Origin: Phanerochaete sordida
Taxonomy: Eukaryota > Basidiomycota > Agaricomycetes > Polyporales > Phanerochaetaceae
DNA: 64,000 nucleotides
Reading direction: 5' to 3'
NCBI GenBank assembly: GCA_019973155.2
Contig: BPQB01000094.1
Location: 58,020 to 122,019 of the forward strand
Both the position numbers and the translations under genes were made by a program. Position 1 is the first letter of the stretch; each line of letters opens with the position of its first letter. Positions 10,041-20,252 of the stretch are shown in pieces. Below the pieces are notes generated by a model that was not told where the DNA came from, did not search any database, and saw only the letters and a list, made by a program, of their open reading frames with translations.

Positions 10041-13000
10041 ATGCCTCCCGACCACGAAGTATCGCCCCATCCAGCTCTCGAACGTCAGGTTGAAGGACGC
10101 GACAACATGAACGGGTGCCCGGCCGAGACTGCGAGTCGCCCCGAGCATGGAGCTGGCCAGACTGAAGATGAAGTCGTGAGCGGGGCCGACACCAACAGCA
10201 ACCCTACAAACCTTCACGCGAACAAAGACATCGCGAGCCCGTGCGCGGACAACAGCACCACGCTTTCTGCCGAGGACGACAGCGCCGTCAGGGACGTCGG
10301 CTCCTCGAGCGGGTGTGCAGGCCCTGGCGCTGGCACGCCCGCTAGCGACAGCAATGTGAGCGCGAAGAACGGCCTTCCGGACACGACCGTCAGCGGCGAA
10401 GCTGCGCGCGACGAGGCTGGAGTCCCTGGGGAGCGCACGAGCGCGCTCGGCGCTAGCGCCGTCGAAGGGCGCAACACCGACAGCTGGGGCGAGGAGCACG
10501 AAGATGAGGAAGAGGACGAGGATATTGAGGAGGATGACGTCGTCAAGGAGTTTCGGCTCTTTGACGAGGAGGGAGGGGACACGGAAGAGCTGCTCCCCGG
10601 CGGAAGCAGCGGCCAGACCGTGCGTCGGTCAAAGACAGCTGCCGAGCGGCAGGAGAGGAAGGGCAAGAAAGCTGGGAACCCGGGCAACTACCAAGGCGAA
10701 GTCCTCGAGTTCCTGCAAAGCAAGTTAGACGGTTACCGGAGGATCGACAAGCGGAAGCACGTCGCTGGAAAGCAGAAGAGACTGACCGCGTTTTGGAACG
10801 CCTTCTTCGCCGAGCTTTGGGGTCGATTCGAGTGGACGACCTTCCGGAAGTACGACAAGAAGACCGGCGTGCTGTGGGACAAGGACACTACAATCATGAA
10901 GACGGAGAATGTGAGTACCGTACTCGACCGAACGCACCGTTTGGTACTCACCTGCGCAGTCGATGCACAGCTGGTACCGGTCGAGGGACACAAACCCTGC
11001 GGTGGACACGATGAACGTCTGGACTCCCGCGTTCGCCGCGCTCACCGTCATGGCCCAAGAGCAGCCGAGGATTCTACCGCCGTGGAAGGTCTTCGGAAGC
11101 GACAAGCCCGACAAGTTGAGGGCTATCGAGGGTCGAGGAGGCAAGGCGAAGACGATTGGCGAGTGGAACCAGGTGGCGAAGGAGCTTTTCGAGGCCGAGC
11201 CCGAGGAGGTGCAGCAGCACTATAGGGAGGAAAGGGATCGCCGCCACGCCGAGGCTCTTGAGAACTACGAGAAGGCGGCTCTGGGGGATCCATCGAATGA
11301 TCCTGCGATACAGCAGCTGTGAGTATGACGGCTTCTCTACGCGGCTATACACGCTGACCAACGTACGCAGGGCTGTTAATCGTCTGTCCCAGGTCGTCAC
11401 GCCACTTTTGAAGCTCATATCCGCGCATACTGGGTATCCCTGTGTAACGCTTGTGGCTGGGACAGCGGCAGACGGGGGGAGAGTCGCCTGCGTCAACTAC
11501 GGCTCGACCGAGGGGGCGAACCCACAGAGCTTCTCGGAGTGGAACGAGGAGTTCTTCCGTCGCGACTTCTGTGCGACCTTCCTCAAGTTCGTATTTGCAG
11601 TTCGAGGTGAGTCCGTTGTGACAATCCTCTGCGTCCTCGTGCTGATCGCTGTTATTCCATAGCCTCCGCAGGGGAGCCGTCCGGGTCGGCATCAAGCGGT
11701 GGTGTACCTGCGAACGAAAATCAACACCAGCCGTCTGCCACGAACACCTCACCTGAGGCCGAACACTCTCAAACCCCTACACTACGCCTCCAGGACACAG
11801 AGCGTCACGCACCAGAGGGCCCACCCCAGGTCGAAAGCGGCGCGGCGGAGGGTGGCGTGGCGGAGAGCAGCGACGAGGAGGTAACCAGACTCAGAGGAAG
11901 GGGTACAGTTCGATATCGAACTGTTCCAGACTGGGGATGTGACGGGATGAAGGCCTTCTTCGCGCAGATGCCAGACTGCGAGCAGAAATGGCAGCAGTTG
12001 CGGTTGGTGAATCTGGCGGTCGACGAAGAGCGCGTGATAATGAATCGGCGATACGACCTCCTTGCCGGCATTCCGTCGCTTCCCATCTCCCTCCCGCCGC
12101 TCACCTCGGGCTCTGCGAACGGCAAGAAACGCACTACAACAAAGCGTGCACCGCGGAAGAAACAAACCGAGCCCCAGGCCGCGACTCGTCATCAACCTTC
12201 CCGCGCTAAGGCGAAGCCACAGCAGGTTCCGCCGCCAGTCCCGTCTTCGCCACCGCCAGCGCAGCCTTCGGCGCCGCCAGCGCAGTCGCCCCCGACGCCC
12301 CCGACGCCCCCGACGCCCCCGACGCCCCCGACGCCCTCGACGCTGCCGATGCCCCCGACGCTGCCGACGCCCCCGACGCCACCAGCGCAGTCGCCCCCGT
12401 CGCCCTCGACACCGCCAGCGCAGTCGCCGCCGCCGCAGTTGCCGCCGCCGCAGTTGCCGCCGCCGCAGTCGCCGCCGCCGCAGTTGCCGCCGCCGCCGCC
12501 GCCTCCCTCCGATGCTCAAAGCCAGTCAAATGTGGGCACCGGCCTGCCTCATGCTACGCCGATTGTGGGCGACGCGCAAAAGCTCCCGGCCGCACGCGCA
12601 GCCGTCGACGTCGCAACCCTACCAACGTGGGTTGCCTTCCAATACAAGCGCTTCGTCGCCAAAAACGTGGACGAAGCCGACTCGGATACTTGGCTGGGGG
12701 TGGTTTCGGCGTGGGTAGAATTCGACGAGCTGCATGGGTTTGCTCGCCCGGTACGCCCTACGCTTTCCCTCGCAGGTGCAGGTCTTGACCAAGCTGCAGA
12801 CGTCCGGATTCGGAACAACCTTCCGGCCCGAGTGCTTGGGCAGATGGGTTGCCAGAGGACGGAAGCCACTTATGAGCCTTTTGGCAGAAGAGAAGGCCGA
12901 TTTCGAGGCCAGCTGGTGGGCATGGTGGGTCGAGCTCAACCCACCCTGGAGGGTTCGAGACGGCCACCGCCTCCTCCCTGTGGGGGATGGGGATTGGTCA

Positions 13001-13320
13001 CCCATGATCATGCCCGGCCCCAACGGGTACCTCAATGTCCTCGGCACGCTATCGGTGCTCCGTTCTGTGTCTATCGAGGGCTGGAGGCTCGCGCTGCGCG
13101 AGGTCGCATTTTGCCTGCAAAACGCCATAGCCGCCAAAAGAGGTCAGAGGTACGTCTATAATATTCTATATTGTCCGCCGTAGTGCTCAACAACCATAGC
13201 GGCAAGCGCAAGCGAAACGGCGACGCGAGTACCGAAGCCGGCGATGACGACGACGACGAGGGCGCATCAGGCGCCCGCGCCGGCGGCAAGCCCCGCCCTC
13301 GCAAGAAGACCCGTCGGTAG
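10041..13320 (+). CDS. KDZ-borne accessory protein of unknown function (about 1,015 aa)
   Basis: Exons: 10041-10910, 10960-11318, 11371-11606, 11663-12750, 12776-13149, 13200-13320. Apart from one junction all introns are 49-56 nt GT...AG and keep frame. The N-terminal third is Ser/Glu-rich with an acidic run. A basic block near residue 211 (GNPGNYQGEVLEF, then FWNAFFAELWGRF) looks like a DNA-binding helix pair. Next come a charged helical part (QQHYREERDRRHAEAL) and a block with TLVAGTAADGG. Residues about 678-771 are almost pure Pro/Thr/Ser/Gln repeats. A Trp-rich C-terminal block (WWAWWVELNPPWR, GDGDWSPM) precedes two basic patches that may be nuclear signals (GKRKRNG, KPRPRKKTRR). I recall similar architectures among uncharacterised basidiomycete proteins but cannot name a family. 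The 25-nt intron 12751-12775 is suspiciously short; a one-base frameshift or a 61-nt intron from 12,715 are alternatives. Confidence 0.72.
12230..12512 (+). repeat. Pro/Thr codon repeat within the accessory gene
   Basis: Tandem CCGACGCCC-type and CAGTTGCCGCCGCCG-type units encode runs of Pro-Pro-Thr and Pro-Gln-Leu. The tract stays in frame, as expected for a low-complexity protein linker. Confidence 0.85.
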
Positions 13321-13666
13321 GAGCATCGCGTATTTACCTCATTAGACCTATGTTGCAAACATAATATACTTTCTTGACCTGACTGCGCGCAATCGCCCAA
13401 TTTTGGACAAATATCGCTCCTTAGTCAGCATTTTACTGACCCATGAAGCGCTTCCTAAGCATTATCTCGGTAACCTTGACGTTGAGCACCGCATGTAGCC
13501 ATTCTGGGATGATTTGTAAGCTAAGGTTGAGGCCCCGATGGGCACTGCCGGTGATCCAGCAGAGGTACCTGCGCGTTTGATGCTTCAAACAGGTCCATGG
13601 CGTTTGAAGCATCGCGCAGGGTACATGACATGCACGTTTGAATAATCAAACTTGAGCCAAGGGGTG
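13321..13666. other. Right subterminal region and terminal inverted repeat of the KDZ element
   Basis: This holds the 3' flank of the accessory gene, two inverted copies of the subterminal motif (13,579-13,590 and 13,602-13,613), a small palindrome (GTTTGA-ATAA-TCAAAC at 13,635-13,650) and the terminal CTTGGCT-containing inverted repeat up to 13,666. Confidence 0.65.
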
Positions 13667-13674
13667 GGTGCTCG
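13667..13674. repeat. Right copy of 8-bp target-site duplication (GGTGCTCG)
   Basis: Identical to 2,096-2,103 and placed at the other end of the inserted segment, directly after the element's right inverted repeat. Confidence 0.85.
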
Positions 13675-15389
13675 GCTTGCCAACCGGGGAGGAGGGTCCA
13701 CGCACGCCAGCGATCGTGGATGACGATTGCGATGCCGACACCCGAGCTGGCATCGGAGAAGGCGGGAACGTCGACGACGAGGGAAGGGCCGCGAATGGGG
13801 GAGGTGAGCGTGCTGGACAGAGTGGACAGCCACCACCGCAAATCGTCGTCGGTGCCGGACGGCGCGTGATGCGGCACGAGCGCTTTGTCGCGAAAGACGC
13901 CGAGCATGGCCGCGAGCCGCGTCAGGTACGCTCTGCCACCGCGCACGATGGAGGAGACGTGTTGCAGCCGGCCGTGCATCTTTTCGACGTCGGAACGGGC
14001 GTGCGTGCGGCGTGACAGCCAGTCGAGGATGGCAGCGTGGTACTTAGAGCGCTTGGGCTCGGACAGGGATACTGTGCGCGCGCACAAGTCCCAGACGAAG
14101 CCGGTGTACACGAACACAGGCGCAAAAGGTGAGTCCTTGGACGGCTCCCAAGGGATACCGAGCGGCTCGGAGAGCGCATCAATGTCTACGGCTGCGTAAT
14201 GGAACGCGGCGTCGTGCGCGCTGCGTGCGCTATCAAGTGAGTGGTCCCGAAGGGGGTGCGCGAAATCCTCGACGAAGTCAAAGTCAAAAGCCAGGGCGGC
14301 GTCATGGCCGCCGTACCAAAGACGGCCGCCCGACGCGTGCAGCCCTCCAAAGGCGACCGCCATCTGGCGCCAGATCGCACGCATGCGGTTGTGAGCATCC
14401 AGAAAGATACGCAAAACGCGGAGGAAGACGTGGTCGTCAACCCAGCGCGCAACAGGGCCCAGCCCGTCGTGCCGGACAACGTCGAGGAAAGCGTCATCAA
14501 CGTAGCCGTACACGCCTCCGCTAGGGGACATGCCGAAAGCAAGGTTAGGATCGATAGCGAACGAGTCGTCCTCAGACAGGCGTACGACGGTGCCAGGCCA
14601 CTGCGATGCATGAAGGGGGATGAGGCGATAGGCTTCGGCGACGTCACGGACGGCACCTTCAGAACCGTCGGGGAGGCTCCAGACCATGAACGCGAAAGCG
14701 GTGAAGGTACCCCAGAAACAGGGAAAGTCGCCGGAGTCGATCGTGTGGTTGATCGACGTAATGTCCGAGCGGGGAACGTGCGGGAAGGAGAAGTTCTGCA
14801 CTAGCCGAAAGGCGTCAGGCCGGTGCGGCTTCGGGACAAGGGAGAGAGGAGAAGACTGGAAAGGGCCGATGGTAGCTTCGAGCTCGGCTTGAGTGAAAGG
14901 ACCAAGATACCGACGTTTGGAAAATTCTTTGGAGAGAATGGCATTGAAATGAGAGGCGTGTACATGGAGCGACGTGCTATTGGGAGGCACAAAAGTTTTG
15001 GTGATAGGACGGACCCCGACACGGAAACCCACAGTGAGGCCATCCACGAGCAGCGGGTACCGATCCAGCAGGCCTGTGCGAGCTAGCGCATTGTGCCAGG
15101 CGGCTGCTCGGAGGGGGGTGACGGGGTCACTTTTTCTCTGCGAAATCGCACGCAGACGCTCCGTGTGCTCCACCACAGCCTGAGCAGCGATGCCAGTGCC
15201 TGGGGTTGGTGGAGAAGCAGCCCCGGGGCAGCTGGAAGTCGATGCAAATCTCTTGATCGGGGTCGGCGCACAGCACGAGCCGGCCTGCGCTGTTGCGTCG
15301 GACGAGGGGCGCAGAGCCGTCCCAGCGAGAGGTGCGTCGGCAGGAGGAGAAGTTATGGGGGTCGCGGCCCAAGCAGACGGCGCAAGCAA
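13667..15389 (-). pseudogene. Reverse transcriptase and RNase H N-terminal half of DIRS-like element, truncated by KDZ insertion
   Basis: The frame encodes a reverse transcriptase: KEFSKRRYLGPF, SPLSLVPKPH, FRLVQNFSFPH, RDVAEAYRLIPLH (first catalytic Asp), FGMSPSGGVYG and the active-site strand ARWVDDHVFLR, where WVDD replaces the usual YxDD. I recall WVDD as common in this fungal DIRS group. A thumb/connection region (EKMHGRLQHV) leads to RNase H, which starts with PAFSDASSGVGIAIVIHDRW and stops at GWQAEH, where the KDZ element begins. The frame then reads into transposon sequence and ends at 13,521. The part upstream of about 15,125 overlaps gag in another phase and may not be translated. 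Apart from the insertion no stop is seen. Confidence 0.88.
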
Positions 15390-15702
15390 CGGGGACCTCG
15401 TTACCTGCGCCGGGCTGAAAAACCTGCCCGCGAGACGGAGATGCTACCCTCGAGCGCTTCGACGACCCGCGGCCTGGGGAAGGCGAACGTGGACGCCCGC
15501 GGGCGTGGCGGGGACGCGGCGGCGGCGAAGAGGGCCGGTGAGCTGGTGGCGAAGCACGACGGCGCGGCGGCGGCGAGTTGCGATGGCGCGGCGGCGGCGG
15601 CGGTGAACGCGACTCACGCCGGGCCTGGCGGCGGCGGGAACGACGCGACTGATAGCCAGCGTGGCCGGCGGCCGCAGGGGTGGCATGCGACGACAGCGCG
15701 AG
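15127..15702 (-). CDS. Gag C-terminal part with zinc knuckles (DIRS-like element)
   Basis: The frame carries an Arg/Ser/Pro-rich stretch, then two cysteine-histidine clusters: CAVCLGRDPHNFSSC and CSGCGGAHGASAC, the second a regular C-x2-C-x3-H-x4-C knuckle of the kind that binds nucleic acid in Gag proteins. It ends at TGA (15,127-15,129) within 10 codons of where the reverse transcriptase homology starts in the +1 frame. Linking it to the upstream gag exon requires removal of an intron whose donor is probably at 15,913; the acceptor could not be fixed in phase, so 15,702 is approximate. Confidence 0.6.
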   Translation of the reverse strand, partial: LALSSHATPAAAGHAGYQSRRSRRRQARRESRSPPPPPRHRNSPPPRRRASPPAHRPSSPPPRPRHARGRPRSPSPGRGSSKRSRVASPSRGQVFQPGAGNEVPVACAVCLGRDPHNFSSCRRTSRWDGSAPLVRRNSAGRLVLCADPDQEICIDFQLPRGCFSTNPRHWHRCSGCGGAHGASACDFAEKK

Positions 15703-15914
15703 CTGAGCAGCGTCGAGGGCGTCTGTGGGCGCAAGTGCAAAATGGCAGGGGAATGGCGGGAATGGCGGGAATGGCGGGAATGGCATAGAATGGCGCGGGC
15801 GGGAGTGGCGGAGTGGCAGCGAGGCACAAGACGAGGAGGCGGGAGAGGCGCAAGGAGGAACGACGGAAAACGGTCAGCAAGGCGCGACGAGAAAGACGGA
15901 AGACAGAACGCACC
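15703..15914 (-). other. Probable gag intron containing a tandem repeat
   Basis: A good donor (G|GTGCGT at 15,913) ends the conserved gag helical region. The following sequence includes five near-perfect GAATGGCGGG-type decamers at about 15,750-15,790 and is low in complexity. An acceptor near 15,703 is plausible but leaves the frame out of phase, so the exact splice is open. Confidence 0.4.
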
Positions 15915-17105
15915 AAGCTTGGCCTTCCGCACCTCGTCGTCGACGGTGTTCTTCACCTTTTGAAGGGTGGACTCGTTGATGACGGCGATGTCCCACACCT
16001 CCTCTCTGGTCCCGGCCAGGGCGCGCATGTCGTGGAGCCATTGCTGACGCACGAGGGCTTGGAAGCGCAGCAAGATCCGCTCGCCGTAGTCCCACTCGGC
16101 GAGGCCCGTGTGGTCCTGGACGTTCTGGAAGAACTGGCGCAGGGAGGCGGCAAGATCGGCGGGCCAGCCTTGCGCGAGGCACGAGTCGACGTGGAGGCGA
16201 GCACACGTGGTGAACTGCTTCCACGTGAGATCAACGTCGCGCGGGATGTCGGAGAGAGGGCGAGACGAGCCGAGGGGCTGGACGCGAACGCGGCGACCCT
16301 CCTTCACGAAGCCGAGGGCGTCCCCGGACTCGGAGTGAAGGTCTTCGAAGGCGTGCTTGCGGACGTCGTGGTCCCAGTACGCGAGTTCGACGTACTCCTT
16401 CGCAGCGACTTTGTCGAGGGCGAATTGCGACGCGGGGTACGACCAGATGCCGTCCATCGTGCGCCCCACGCCAAGTCGAGGAAAACGGCGGCGGCGCGTC
16501 GCGGGAGAGGGGTCGCGCGAGGACGACCGGGAGCGGTCACGACCGCGGGATCGCGACGGGCTGCGACCGCGGGAGCGAGAGCGCGAGCCGCCGGGAGAAG
16601 GCAAGCGGCCGTCGAAGGCGGCCTGCGCAGCGAGGTGCTCGTCCCACAGGCGAATCCGCTCGGCGTGCTGAGCGCGCCAGGCGTCGCGCAGCGCGTCGAG
16701 CTGCGCGGAAGCACCGGGACCCGGCGGAAGGCGCAGCGCGGCGCGGAAAGCCGGCGCGCCGAAGTCGGGCTCGGCGTCGAGTCGCGGGTCGGAGAGTGGG
16801 ATGTCGAGGAAGGGCTCGGGCCCAGGTTCGGGTTTGGGCTCGGGAGGTGGCGAAACCGGTGGGGGAGGCACTGGAGGCTGCGGAGGCGGACCGGGAGGCG
16901 GACGCGGAGCGCCGCGCCCACCACCACCGCGTCGGCCGCCCCGAGGCGGAGCCGCACCTCGGCGTGGCGCGGCGCGAGGAGCAGGCGGGCGACCGCGCGG
17001 CGGCGGGACGCCAGGAGCGGGAGGCGGTGGCGGCGGCTCTTCGCCCGGAGGCTCGTGCGGGCTCGGCGGCCTGGCGGCAAGGCGACTGCTGCGGCGAGGC
17101 GGCAT
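15915..17105 (-). CDS. Gag-like structural protein, N-terminal exon (DIRS-like element)
   Basis: From ATG at 17,105 the first 90 residues are mostly Pro, Arg and Gly, followed by an acidic/Pro linker and an SR-rich stretch (SRSRGRSPSRSRGRDRS). The globular part begins around PRLGVGRTMDGIWSYP and includes LTWKQFTTCARLHVDSCLAQGWP and GERILLRFQALVRQQWLHDM, ending at KNTVDDEVRKAKLG before a donor site. Its place upstream of the reverse transcriptase and the knuckles in the next exon identify it as Gag. The 5' terminal repeat starts about 50 bp upstream. The long plus-strand frame opposite (15,813-17,423) is a by-product of GC-rich sequence. Confidence 0.7.
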
Positions 17106-17156
17106 GAAGACGAGAAGGCGCGAGGCAGGAGGGAATCAGAAAAGAGGGAGAATGCA

Positions 17157-17315
17157 AAGAAGCCCAGAGACGAGCGATGCACGCGAGCCTCACAGCGCAC
17201 GGCGCGTGTCGCAGAGCTCGAGGGCAAGGAAAAAGGAGCGCCGGCAAATGCCGACGTCCGCAGCGTCCACAGACACCACTCTGGGCGCTTCGCAGGCTCG
17301 AGCCAGACGTTCACT
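17157..17315 (-). repeat. 5' terminal direct repeat of the DIRS-like element (A1)
   Basis: Near-identical to 1-160. Similarity ends abruptly at 17,315, which therefore marks the probable 5' end of the retrotransposon; it may extend leftwards into gag, but the partner sequence lies outside the window. The near identity points to a recent insertion. Confidence 0.8.
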
Positions 17316-19136
17316 TTGTGGGCGTGTCAAGGGAGGCGAAGGCCGAGCGCTGGGGAGAGCCCGCCAGGGCTGCGGCGCGGGTGCTCGTCGATCTCGATTG
17401 GTACGCCGTGTGCATTCAAATAGCCGGTGCATGTGCTGACAATTGGCCGGGTGCGAGCTGGTCATGAAGAACGACAGGCGCGATCTTGGCATCGTCCGCT
17501 TGCACTTCGTTGTGCTCTGCGAGGAGTACTCAGCCACATTCGACCAGCCCGTCTCCGAAGAGCTTCTTCCAGTGCGTGCCCATCTTTCATGAAACACCCC
17601 CGCTGACATCCGCACTGCAGCACGGACGCTAAGACTCCCACATTCCGGGCGCTCCAAGTGAGCGGCGCCGATGCGTTCTACCGCTCGCCCGCACCTGCAG
17701 CGCCACAAAAAAACACTCCAGCCACGCATCGCGGGCTGCATCGTGCTGCCGCAGGCCGCGCTCGTGCACTGGCGCACGCAGATTACACAGGACGCGGTCG
17801 CCCCACCGCAGTATGCACGTCGAGACACCCACGCTCCACGGAAGCTTTGCAAAACTAGAATGCAGCAAAACGCACGACAACGCGGGGGCAACGCAAACAC
17901 ATGTAATTGCACGCACGCAAAGTGAGCATACGCAGGATTCCACTCCTCGGACTTTCGTTCTCCTTTGCCGTGGTGTGGCACGCAGATGACGAGATATCGG
18001 AGTGATTTATTATACCATAGGAAACGGAGATCGAGTGTGCGGCAGGAGATCAAGGTTATCTGGCGTAAGTCCAGCAAGGTAAGCTCAACACGCACCTGCG
18101 TCGATCAGCGATGTCCTTCCCTCATTGGCCGGCGTAGTGCAGGACACGGTCCGATTTTACAAAGACCCGAGAGCAGGAAACGTAGCCCCAAGGAGCTCAG
18201 GGCTCGCTGTCAATACTCGGAACCAGTCTGCCAGGCCCGAGCGCGCTACCAAATTTGTGCACAAGAACGCACTACGGGAGAGTCTCGTCGTATAGCGGCC
18301 GTGGCGTTGCTTTGTGCGATCGCGATTGCAGCGCGGAGCTGTGTCTTGTACGTGGTAAGTAGCTCCAAATTCTGTGGTTTTCCTGCTAATACTTCGCAGA
18401 GTAGGCTGCGAATTCCGCGATCACACGTGAAGGTGCATCCTATCTGCACTCATCTCTATTCTGACTTACGCTCGAGGCTCAGCTATTGAACTCGTGGCCA
18501 CAGTGAGTTTTGATGCTACACCAAAAACACACACACCTACAATGTCGCTGGTACACACCCTCATCTGGATAGAGCCGCACATCCGAGCAATGTAAATTTG
18601 ATTGCGCAAGCTCACGTCCAGACATATGTCATTACACGACTCAGCTACCGCCTTACTGATTCGCCCTAGTCAGAATCCTACACACCTCACTAGCCCATTA
18701 CGCTTGTAGAAAGGCCCTGCTTGTCGGTCCGTATTCCCCGCAGCGATGAGCCAAGTAAGTTGTAAGGCACTACTTTGAATAGCTGATGCTGATTCCATGC
18801 CAAGCGCCGCTAGGCTAGGATTCCTGCAGGGTAGCAATGTCGCGAACGAAATCGAGGCTCATGTGGCGATACTATTCCTTACCCTCATAGATATATTCCC
18901 ATCTCCCCGTCAGCCTGGTCTTCGACCACCATGACGTTTCGCGCGAGGCAGCTCGACCGGGACTTTTGCCATTGCCGATCGCAATACGGCAGTGAGCCTC
19001 GGGTCCAAAGCTCATACGCCGCTCTGTGGCACGAAGCTCGCTGAGCGCCATGTCCTCTGCGTTGTTTCTCGACGATTCAAACGCTTCTCATGCCGGACGG
19101 CGTCGAACGGGGTTCCTGCGCGCTAGTACTCAAGCA
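17316..19136. other. Unassigned sequence with degraded short frames
   Basis: About 1.8 kb. A short frame near 17,463-17,575 (KNDRRDLGIVRLHFVVLCEEY) looks like part of a former gene followed by an intron-like segment, but I cannot name it. The rest has many stops in all frames and no RNA gene or repeat I can support. Confidence 0.4.
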
Positions 19137-19706
19137 ACCTCGCGCCGAGCGCGCGGAAGGAGATCCTGGACAAGTTCAATAACCAGAAGATAAACATGTG
19201 CGTGCCCTGTCTCGGCCTGCTCCGGCGTCCCGGCTGACTTGTCGCATGCGCCAGTTTCGTCTGCTCGGATCTCATCTCGTGCGGCATCAACATCAGCCAC
19301 GTCTCGCACGTCGTTAGCTACGATGCCCCAGTGGACATGCGCAAGTACGTGCATCGTGTCGGGCGTACCGCGCGCGCGGGCCGCGCTGGCGATGCCGACG
19401 TTGATCGAGGAGAGGAGGTACGTTCACTTGTCCCGTCTCTTGCGTGACTGTCTTGCTGACCCGAACTTGCAGGCGCGCTTCTTTAAGAACATGCTCAAGG
19501 AGGCGAACCACCTCAACGCGGTCAAGCGTCTGAGGGTGGCGGAGACGGATCTCGCGCCGCTCACGCCGAGCTACGAGGTCCGTGGTCTTGTACGCGGGCT
19601 CTTGATGCAGTGCTGACGTCGTTGGTCTCAGAATGCTCTCGCAAAGCTTCAAGAGTTCGATGCTGGCAATAAGTGCTTGGCGCACCAGCTCGTGCATTAC
19701 GTCTAA
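19137..19706 (+). pseudogene. C-terminal relic of a Dbp6/DDX51-type DEAD-box RNA helicase
   Basis: Dbp6 acts in 60S ribosome assembly. Exon-like pieces with intron-like gaps are visible: SARKEILDKFNNQKIN (19,137-19,197), [46 protein letters not shown] (from 19,254), ARFFKNMLKEANHLNAVKRLRVAETDLAPLTPSYE (from 19,474) and a final ALAKLQEFDAGNKCLAHQLVHYV ending at TAA 19,704-19,706. The second piece contains helicase motifs V and VI ([11 protein letters not shown]); the third is the Dbp6-specific tail. Everything upstream (DEAD box, motifs I-IV) is absent, and the segment after GRAGDA is shortened. The conserved intron positions suggest a genomic copy, not a retrocopy. Confidence 0.78.
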
Positions 19707-20252
19707 GCGACATCCCGCCAGCAGTCTCCGGCCTGACCGATGACCCTGGCGGGCCATAGATTCAATGAGGCGATTTGGCCTCCGCATTTATGTGGCATCA
19801 CGATAACCTGCGAACTGCACATGGATCTTGACGCGAGACGCTCGAGGCGTCGAGGTCCCGGCGGCGCCAGACGGAAGGTGCAAGTCGTCCAGTGGCCGCT
19901 CGAGAGCACGACGAAGTCTGCGATTGCCCATGCGCTGATGTGGCGTGAATGTGCACAGGGATCGTGCAAGGTACTAAAGCATTTGAATCCACACGTACGC
20001 GCGCGAAGTCGGCACGCCACAGAGCTGGCGCGACCTAAATGTTCACTCAATATACAGACGATGGAATCTAGAAGGCGGAATATAGTTTGTGTATTCGTAT
20101 CATACATTGATCCACAATGCAAAGGTAAAGAACGATGAAGGTATAAACGATCGGAAGGTGACCTTTGTAGATCTGTGTACACGCGTCCTGCGCGGGAGGA
20201 GGGGCGATATGAGCTACTAATACGCCCGACGAACGTCAAAACATATGATTCG
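19707..20252. other. Intergenic, nothing recognised
   Basis: About 550 bp between the helicase relic and the 3' end of the minus-strand RNase III-like gene. No coding or RNA feature is supported. Confidence 0.4.

Larger units (their letters stand above)
2104..13666. mobile_element. 11.56-kb KDZ (Kyakuja-Dileera-Zisupton) DNA transposon with three genes
   Basis: The segment interrupts the RNase H domain of a DIRS-like retrotransposon and has an 8-bp target-site duplication. Its ends form short imperfect terminal inverted repeats: both begin within a few bases with a GTTGGCT/CTTGGCT core and carry AATCAAAC/ATTCAAAC about 20 bases further in. A 12-bp subterminal motif (GATGCTTCAAAC) occurs once near the left end and twice near the right. 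It encodes a KDZ transposase (3,002-6,874), a viroplasmin-like protein (8,310-9,723), both on minus, and a divergent plus-strand gene (10,041-13,320). All three splice into full open frames, apart from one doubtful junction in the third, so the copy may be autonomous or only recently silent. The exact terminal base is uncertain by one or two positions because the inverted repeats are imperfect. Confidence 0.88.

Noticed and set aside
17157..17315. Terminal repeat as an LTR of a Gypsy or Copia element
   Set aside because: The element codes for a tyrosine recombinase, not a DDE integrase or protease, and no target duplication is visible.
15813..17423. Long plus-strand frame of 536 codons
   Set aside because: It is exactly antisense to the gag gene and consists of Arg/Gly/Ala-rich sequence expected from GC-rich codons read backwards.
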